From NCBI GenBank assembly GCA_046305255.1, contig JBKCCF010000115.1:1-11291 (forward strand): a stretch of 11,291 nucleotides of DNA, in the 5' to 3' direction. The stretch's first letter is position 1; each line of letters starts with the position of its first letter. The position numbers and the translations under genes were made by a program. The notes under the pieces were generated by a model. That model did not search any database. It worked only from the letters and a program-made list of their open reading frames with translations, and was not told where the DNA came from. Of this stretch, positions 6,456 through 11,291 are shown in pieces. The stretch is from UBA6136 sp046305255. GTDB lineage: Bacteria > Pseudomonadota > Gammaproteobacteria > Methylococcales > Methylococcaceae.

Positions 6456-7576
6456 ACCGCAGGCTGACCGACGGGGGCACTCACCTTCCCGTTCCGCCGA
6501 CTCAGATAATCATTCCACTTTTCGGTGGTGAGTTTCTGAAACAGCGGCACCACCGGGTTCAACTCAATAGGCGGCGCATCCCAATGGGTCTCGTAGCCGA
6601 TCTGTTCCGCCTCAAGAGCAATACCATCTTCGGCAAGGAGTGGCTTGAACAGTAAGGGTACCGACAAATTCAATACTCTCTGAGTCAGCCATTTAGGTGC
6701 ATTCATGGCAAGCAGGGGAATTTTGATGCTGTCGAAGAAAAAGACGAAAAAAACCCGCGTGGTTTTTTCATTCACCGGCAACAGAAAGCACCAATGCTTG
6801 ATGCTGTCACCGGTGTTGGACCATTGATAGGGGTAGTCGTAGCAGATTTCGATGGAACGGGTGTTCACACGCTTACGATTGACGAAAAAGCGGGAAAATT
6901 TGCCAGAAGCCATGAAAGTATCGTACGTCAGGTAGACGCGATTATCGTCGGCTTCATAATGGGTCAGCTTGGCATCGACAAAAGGCTGATATTTGCGGTG
7001 AAGAAAGGCGTGGGCGAAATCACATATGTTATCAATGACCATTGAATGATGAGTACGCCAGGTGAAATCAACCGTGAAACCCGCCCAGGGATTATCCCCG
7101 GAGATTTCCGGTATCTCGGGGATATGCTGTTCGGTGGCCAGACTGGCATCACCCGGGAACAGCCAGATCAGGCCATAGCGCACTTCGACCGGAAAGGTCC
7201 GTATTTGATGCTTGATCAGGGGTTTGCCAAAACTGTCGTGGGAATAATCGGTCAGCCAGCCGTCACGGTTGAACGACCACCCATGATAAGCGCACCGTAG
7301 CTGGCACTTTTCAACGGCACCATGAGTCAGCTTGAGCTGGCGGTGGGGGCAACGGTTCTGTACTGCCGCCAGTACGCCATCTTCGCCACGGTAGATGGCG
7401 ATGGCGTTATTCCAGAACGTAACCTCTTTTACCTCACCTTTTTTGATGGCCTTGTCATACTCGACCGCATACCAGCGGTCGGGATCCATACCGGCTGCGC
7501 GAGCTTTCTGCCGCGAGTTTCTGGCTTCTGTAAATGAAGGAGGAATGTTTGATATTTCGGTTTGGGCATTCCTCAT
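6452..7576 (-). CDS. sdmA: Rieske non-haem iron oxygenase, probable sterol C-4 demethylase oxygenase SdmA
   Basis: This 374-residue Rieske-type oxygenase likely oxidises a C-4 methyl group of a sterol to a carboxylate, the first half of bacterial C-4 demethylation. The N-terminal Rieske domain binds [2Fe-2S] through Cys76, His78, Cys95 and His98 (CPHRQ...CAYHGW). The catalytic mononuclear iron site shows Asp186, His189 and His193 (DFAHAFLH), with Asp317 in AEDGIALEAEQ a likely carboxylate ligand. The His-His spacing is three residues, one shorter than usual. The sterol role is inferred mainly from the neighbours: the dehydrogenase 44 nt upstream on the same strand (matching SdmB) and the divergent DHCR24-like gene. 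Alternatives are another steroid hydroxylase or 7-desaturase of the KshA/Neverland type. No reductase domain is fused, so a separate ferredoxin/reductase is needed. GGAG lies 10 nt before the start. Confidence 0.75.
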   Translation of the reverse strand: MRNAQTEISNIPPSFTEARNSRQKARAAGMDPDRWYAVEYDKAIKKGEVKEVTFWNNAIAIYRGEDGVLAAVQNRCPHRQLKLTHGAVEKCQLRCAYHGWSFNRDGWLTDYSHDSFGKPLIKHQIRTFPVEVRYGLIWLFPGDASLATEQHIPEIPEISGDNPWAGFTVDFTWRTHHSMVIDNICDFAHAFLHRKYQPFVDAKLTHYEADDNRVYLTYDTFMASGKFSRFFVNRKRVNTRSIEICYDYPYQWSNTGDSIKHWCFLLPVNEKTTRVFFVFFFDSIKIPLLAMNAPKWLTQRVLNLSVPLLFKPLLAEDGIALEAEQIGYETHWDAPPIELNPVVPLFQKLTTEKWNDYLSRRNGKVSAPVGQPAV

Positions 7577-7620
7577 GGTCAGGAATCTCCGGAGTTTAAA
7601 GTGATTGGGATGGAGGGTAT

Positions 7621-8634
7621 CTAACGGGGCGTAATAACGCCGCGTCTTACAAAATCGTCGTAAGCGCCCTGGATTGCCGGCTTGAGCCCCGTGGGCTGGA
7701 AACCCAGTTCGTCGCGCGCTTTGGCATGGCTGGCCCGCCGCCGCATAGCCAGCAACCTCACAGCCGCCGGGGTAAATCGGCGTGGCCGATTCGGGAACAG
7801 TCGGAACCAGGTCTTGTCCGCCACTTCAGCTAGCGTGGCCATCACCGGTACCGGCAGGCGCAGGCGGGGCTTGGGGCGGCCCGTAATCTCGGCGAACAGT
7901 GCCAGCAGATCGTCTACCGTCGAGTAGGCGGTGCTAATGATGTATTTTTGTCCGGATCGCCCCTTTTCCATCGCCAGCACATGACCTTCGACAATATCGC
8001 GCGTGGAGACAAACTCAAAACCACCAGGAATGTAGGCCCTGAGCCGACCCTGAGCCTGATCAATCAATACCTGGCCTATCCGCGAAGGCGCGTAGTCGTG
8101 ACCGCCGACGATGGCACACGAGGTCGCCACGACCACATTCAAGCCCTCGGCATGCGCACGCAGACAGTGATGCTCTACCAGATGCTTGGTAAACCCGTAC
8201 GGCAAGTGGCGGTCAAAGGGGTAAAACGGCAAACCCTCATGGCTCGCCCTGTCGCCATCATAACCGGTAGCACTGAGCGAACCCGATACCACGGTTTTCT
8301 CAACCCCATGCCGCGCAACAGCATCCAGAAGGTGCAAAGTACCTCGCACATTGGTATCGAAGATGGCCTTTTTGTGAGCCGCATCGCCCTCAATCGTAGA
8401 AACCAGCGCTGCACAATGGTAAACCCGCTGACACCCTGCCACTGCCCGATTTACCGACTCGGCGTCGCGCAAATCCCCCCCGACCCGTTCGACCGCAAGC
8501 CCATCCATAGCCCCATTGTCGCGGCCGGGCCTCATCAGTACCCGCACGGTTTCGCCATCGGCCAGCAGTCGTCTCACGAGGTTGGCGCCAAGATGACCTG
8601 TGGCACCGGTAACCAGAGTTGTACCCACGCTCAT
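7621..8634 (-). CDS. sdmB: NAD(P)-dependent 3-beta-hydroxysteroid dehydrogenase/epimerase-like SDR, probable SdmB
   Basis: This 337-residue extended short-chain dehydrogenase has the dinucleotide-binding GATGHLG (Gly10, Gly13, Gly16) at the N-terminus. GDL and a YHCAA strand follow, then the active-site Tyr146 and Lys150 (YGFTK), with a Ser/Thr-rich SGSLSAT strand before them. The C-terminal substrate domain ends in ELGFQPTGL, as in the 3-beta-HSD, dihydroflavonol reductase and HpnA type. In the two-gene operon with the Rieske oxygenase it fits SdmB: oxidation of the sterol 3-hydroxyl with loss of the C-4 carboxylate, analogous to eukaryotic NSDHL/ERG26 although the oxygenase partner is unrelated to ERG25. 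HpnA-type hopanoid or sugar epimerase is the main alternative on sequence alone. It is the first gene of the operon and starts 195 bp from the divergent DHCR24-like gene. No strong ribosome-binding site is seen. Confidence 0.75.
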   Translation of the reverse strand: MSVGTTLVTGATGHLGANLVRRLLADGETVRVLMRPGRDNGAMDGLAVERVGGDLRDAESVNRAVAGCQRVYHCAALVSTIEGDAAHKKAIFDTNVRGTLHLLDAVARHGVEKTVVSGSLSATGYDGDRASHEGLPFYPFDRHLPYGFTKHLVEHHCLRAHAEGLNVVVATSCAIVGGHDYAPSRIGQVLIDQAQGRLRAYIPGGFEFVSTRDIVEGHVLAMEKGRSGQKYIISTAYSTVDDLLALFAEITGRPKPRLRLPVPVMATLAEVADKTWFRLFPNRPRRFTPAAVRLLAMRRRASHAKARDELGFQPTGLKPAIQGAYDDFVRRGVITPR

Positions 8635-8829
8635 ATCGATTTGAAGTTACGTCTCATATTCGCCGAATGCTACCATACTTGATCAATATCGGACTTGCGG
8701 CATGGCCGGAAAAGCCGGAGTGACAGGGCAGTCATGTCCGGTCGTATGGAAGGGAGACCCCACGTCTCATGCCCTGCTCCGCTGAACTGATTCCGATTTC
8801 ACCGTCCGAATAGATCCAGAGACCCTACC
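8635..8829. promoter_or_regulatory. Divergent intergenic region between sdmB-like and DHCR24-like genes
   Basis: These 195 bp must hold the promoters for both the minus-strand sdmB-sdmA pair and the plus-strand DHCR24-like gene. I see no pair of hexamers close to the sigma-70 consensus in either direction. Visible elements are a perfect 8-bp palindrome TTGATCAA (8679-8686), which could be half of an operator, and a GC-rich segment with repeated CCGG around 8705-8740. No small coding region is convincing here. Confidence 0.4.
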
Positions 8830-10428
8830 ATGAAAAAAACCGGCTTCGATCCAGGCCAGATCTTCGAATACATCCTGACACACCATCGCGGACTGTTTGC
8901 CACTGTAGTGCTGCTCCCCATTTCCTGCCTCTACAGCGCCTTCGTGATGATCCGAAACCAGATCATGTTCCGACTCCGAAGCGCACCCGCCCGCCATGAG
9001 CAACGGGTACAGAGCATCATCGATCAGATTGAGGACTGGAAACGCGACGGTTGCAAGGAAAAGCTGTGCACCGCCCGCTCGGGCTGGCAGGCCATGAGCG
9101 AGATGGTGCCGAAATACAAACTGTCGCGCCGCAACATCCATATTGGCCTCTATGATCTGCTTGAAATTGATGAAAGCCGCCAGACCGTCCGGGTCGAACC
9201 GCTCGCCAGCATGGGACAGATTTCGCGCAGCCTGATATCCAGGGGCTGGATACTGCCGGTCGTGCCGGAACTCGATGATCTGACAGTCGGTGGTTTGATC
9301 ATGGGGTTCGGTGTTGAGACCAGCAGCCACAAGTATGGCCTGTTCCAGTACATCTGCGTGGCCTTCGATATCGTGACCGCTGAAGGCAAACGGGTCCATT
9401 GCAGCGCCACGGAGAATGAGGAACTGTTCCGTCTGATTCCCTGGAGTCATGGCACCCTGGGTTTTCTGGTGGCCGCTGAACTCAAAATCATCCCCGCCCG
9501 CAAATATGTCCGGATTCACTACAAGCCCGCCTGCACACTGGACGACGTGTGCACCTTGTTCGATCGCGACTGTCGGGCAACCGAACAACATGATTTTGTC
9601 GAAGCACTGACCTACAGTCGGGACACCGGGGTCATCATGACGGGCACCCTGACCGATGAAACGGGCAACGACGGCCGGATCAATCCGATCGGCCGCTGGT
9701 ACATGCCCTGGTTCTACAAGCATGTCGAAACGCTGCTCAAGGCTGGCAAGGAAACCATTGAATACATCCCCCTACGACATTATCTGCATCGCCATACCCG
9801 CAGTTACTTCTGGGCGATGGAGGAGATCATCACGTTTGGCAATCATCCGTTATTCAGATGGCTGCTGGGCTGGGCCCTGCCGCCTCGCATCGAACTGCTG
9901 AAATATACGGAAACGGAAACCACCCGCCGCCTGAGAGAGCAGCACCATGTGGTCCAGGACATGCTGATGCCCATGGCCTTGTTAAAAGAGTCGCTCACCT
10001 ACTTCGACGATCATTTTGATCTTTACCCGCTATGGCTGTCACCGATGGCGATATATGACAATCCCACCCACACCGGGCTGATTCATCCCTATCAGGGCAT
10101 CGACGGCCAAATCGATGAAATGTATGTGGATATCGGCGCCTACGGCACCCCAAAGAAGCCCGGTTTCGACGGTCGAAGCGCCCTACCCTTACTCGAACGC
10201 TTCGTGATCGACCATCACGGCTATCAGGCACTGTACGCCAAGACCCTGCTGTCGGAAGCCGATTTCCGGCGTATGTTCGACCATAGCGACTATGACCGCC
10301 TGCGTGAAACCCTCCCCTACTGTAAACAGGCCTTCGGTGAGATTTATGACAAGGTGTCGCTCAAGGGACGCATCTCGCCGGTCGAGATGCGCAAACTGAA
10401 GGGCAGGAACCCCGGAGACCGGGCCTGA
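8830..10428 (+). CDS. Delta(24)-sterol reductase, DHCR24/DWARF1-like FAD oxidoreductase
   Basis: This 532-residue flavoprotein closely resembles animal DHCR24 (about 516 residues), which reduces the C-24 double bond of the sterol side chain with NADPH and FAD. A hydrophobic N-terminal segment (about 22-41) forms a single membrane anchor. The PCMH-type FAD-binding domain follows (about 55-230). PELDDLTVGGLIMG (146-159) and SSHKYGLFQ (165-173) are nearly identical to the animal protein as I remember it. Later blocks also match in order: PWSHGTLGFLVAAE, IMTGTLTDE, IEYIPLRHYLHRHTRS, EQHHVVQDML and YVDIGAYG. The length is full and no motif is interrupted, so the gene looks intact. It is divergent from the sdmBA-like operon, which supports a sterol substrate. 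The alternative, a generic GlcD/aldonolactone oxidase, lacks these blocks. Electron donor and exact substrate are inferred. Confidence 0.88.
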   Translation: MKKTGFDPGQIFEYILTHHRGLFATVVLLPISCLYSAFVMIRNQIMFRLRSAPARHEQRVQSIIDQIEDWKRDGCKEKLCTARSGWQAMSEMVPKYKLSRRNIHIGLYDLLEIDESRQTVRVEPLASMGQISRSLISRGWILPVVPELDDLTVGGLIMGFGVETSSHKYGLFQYICVAFDIVTAEGKRVHCSATENEELFRLIPWSHGTLGFLVAAELKIIPARKYVRIHYKPACTLDDVCTLFDRDCRATEQHDFVEALTYSRDTGVIMTGTLTDETGNDGRINPIGRWYMPWFYKHVETLLKAGKETIEYIPLRHYLHRHTRSYFWAMEEIITFGNHPLFRWLLGWALPPRIELLKYTETETTRRLREQHHVVQDMLMPMALLKESLTYFDDHFDLYPLWLSPMAIYDNPTHTGLIHPYQGIDGQIDEMYVDIGAYGTPKKPGFDGRSALPLLERFVIDHHGYQALYAKTLLSEADFRRMFDHSDYDRLRETLPYCKQAFGEIYDKVSLKGRISPVEMRKLKGRNPGDRA

Positions 10429-10462
10429 CACAGCCGCTAAACAGAGAATAACCGGACGTGTT

Positions 10463-10511
10463 GAGCCAGGACTCTCCCCTCGGGGCACGATAAGACGGGG
10501 AGCGTCGGCTC
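10463..10511. terminator. Nested inverted repeat between convergent genes, possible bidirectional terminator
   Basis: GAGCC (10463-10467) pairs with GGCTC (10507-10511), and inside it CTCCCC (10474-10479) pairs with GGGGAG (10497-10502), with a small internal loop between the stems. A short CCC/GGG hairpin can form in the apical loop. It lies 35 nt after the DHCR24-like stop codon and directly abuts the stop of the convergent OmpA-domain gene. No T-run flanks it on either strand, so an intrinsic terminator is possible but not clear. Confidence 0.45.
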
Positions 10512-11291
10512 TCAGAATAACTCTTGCGTGGTCACGGGCGGCCGTGGCCGCGGCTTGGTGGGTACCGGTAGTGTCGGGTTGGGTTTTTCAGCATCGGAAC
10601 CTGATGGGCTGCTATTCGAACGGGTAGCGGCTCTCTGCGAAGGCACACCGCTGCTCCGCTCATCGGGTTTTACCGAAGGCGCGACCGGATTACGATCATC
10701 TGAAGTCACAGTCGGATTCTTTGCCAGGCTGTTGGCATCTGGAACAGTCGGCGGACACGCAACGCCACTCCCGCAAGGCTGAATCGGCTTGAATTCAACC
10801 CTGCGATTCATGAAGCGGCCATAGGCGCTGTCATTAGCGGCGACCGGACTGGTGGAACCGTAGCCCTTTGCCAAAAGCTGACTTGAGGCTACCCCAGCCC
10901 TGACAAGTGCCAGGCGGATCGCCTGGGCCCTATCCTGAGTCAGAGCCAGCCGACTGGCGGCATCACCTCTGTTATCCGTATAAACGGCAACTTCAAATGT
11001 CAGCGGCGCAGGCAAGCTCCGTATTATCTCGGCTGCACGCAGCGCGACGTCCCTGCTTTCCTCGGGGAACACGGCACTGGTTTCGGCAAAGCCGACGATC
11101 CAGCGATTCAAAACCGCTGCAACCGCAGACGCCTGCGTTCCTGGCGGCAAAACCGAAAGCCCGGCGAGCACCAGATCATGGGAATCCTGTGTCAATTCAG
11201 TCTCTTCGTCGCGGCGATAACCATAACGAAACTCAGAGCCCAGCGTAGTCTTGAGTACTGTCAACGCCGCTTGTCGGGCCTTGTCGGGTAA
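10512..11291 (-). CDS. OmpA-family C-terminal domain protein with Pro-rich tail (5' end outside window)
   Basis: The minus-strand frame is open to the window edge, so the N-terminus is missing; 259 residues are visible, ending at the TGA at 10512-10514. An OmpA-like peptidoglycan-binding domain is recognisable: FAETSAVFPEESRDVALRAA, then a TDNRGDAASRLALTQDRAQAIRLALVRAG-type segment, AKGYGSTSPVAAND and the closing NRRVEF. This domain normally holds diaminopimelate of peptidoglycan in the periplasm. About 80 residues rich in Pro, Ser, Thr and Lys follow, of low complexity and ending KPRPRPPVTTQELF, whereas most OmpA proteins end soon after the domain. The TTG or any other start inside the window is not the real one. 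What lies N-terminal (beta-barrel, lipobox or another domain) cannot be seen. It is convergent with the DHCR24-like gene. Confidence 0.8.
   Translation of the reverse strand, partial: LPDKARQAALTVLKTTLGSEFRYGYRRDEETELTQDSHDLVLAGLSVLPPGTQASAVAAVLNRWIVGFAETSAVFPEESRDVALRAAEIIRSLPAPLTFEVAVYTDNRGDAASRLALTQDRAQAIRLALVRAGVASSQLLAKGYGSTSPVAANDSAYGRFMNRRVEFKPIQPCGSGVACPPTVPDANSLAKNPTVTSDDRNPVAPSVKPDERSSGVPSQRAATRSNSSPSGSDAEKPNPTLPVPTKPRPRPPVTTQELF

Noticed and set aside
7948..8682. 244-residue open frame on the plus strand
   Set aside because: It is antisense to the SDR gene, whose Rossmann and YxxxK motifs are clear; composition is that of a mirror frame.
8767..9723. 318-residue open frame on the minus strand
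   Set aside because: It lies wholly antisense to the DHCR24-like gene and its start region, has no recognisable motif, and the plus-strand protein is unmistakable.

Overview
The window reads as chromosomal DNA of a gammaproteobacterium, most plausibly an aerobic methanotroph of the Methylococcales. This rests on gene content only. Housekeeping genes of proteobacterial type (YheT-like hydrolase, DinB, Bfd/Bfr, YqiA-like esterase, CorA-like transporter) lie beside three genes that look like late bacterial sterol synthesis, a rare trait best known from Methylococcaceae. Coding density is high. There are no RNA genes, mobile elements or CRISPR arrays that I can see.

Left part (1-2751): the 3' end of a YheT-family alpha/beta hydrolase meets, tail to tail, a PfkB-family sugar(-phosphate) kinase. 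That kinase is divergent from a Y-family DNA polymerase (DinB type) carrying an insertion in its little-finger-proximal N-terminal part. Middle (2752-6455): an iron module follows, with bfd (bacterioferritin-associated ferredoxin) behind a promoter overlapped by a Fur-box-like sequence, convergent with bfr (bacterioferritin). Next come a YqiA-like esterase, a conserved protein of unknown function with beta-propeller-like character, and a CorA-type divalent-metal channel with a structured leader.

Right part (6452-10428) is the notable region. On the minus strand an NAD(P)-dependent short-chain dehydrogenase and a Rieske non-haem iron oxygenase form a two-gene operon matching the SdmB/SdmA pair that removes a C-4 methyl group in bacterial sterols. 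Divergent from it, across a 195-bp intergenic region, is a 532-residue membrane-anchored flavoprotein. It is remarkably similar, over essentially its full length, to animal DHCR24 (24-dehydrocholesterol reductase). Together the three would take a C-14-demethylated, 4,4-dimethyl, delta-24 sterol toward a 4-methyl sterol with a saturated side chain. The early enzymes (squalene epoxidase, oxidosqualene cyclase, CYP51) are not in the window. The window ends in an incomplete OmpA-domain protein on the minus strand, separated from the DHCR24-like gene by a terminator-like inverted repeat.

Functions are inferred from motifs and remembered family sequences. No searches were run.
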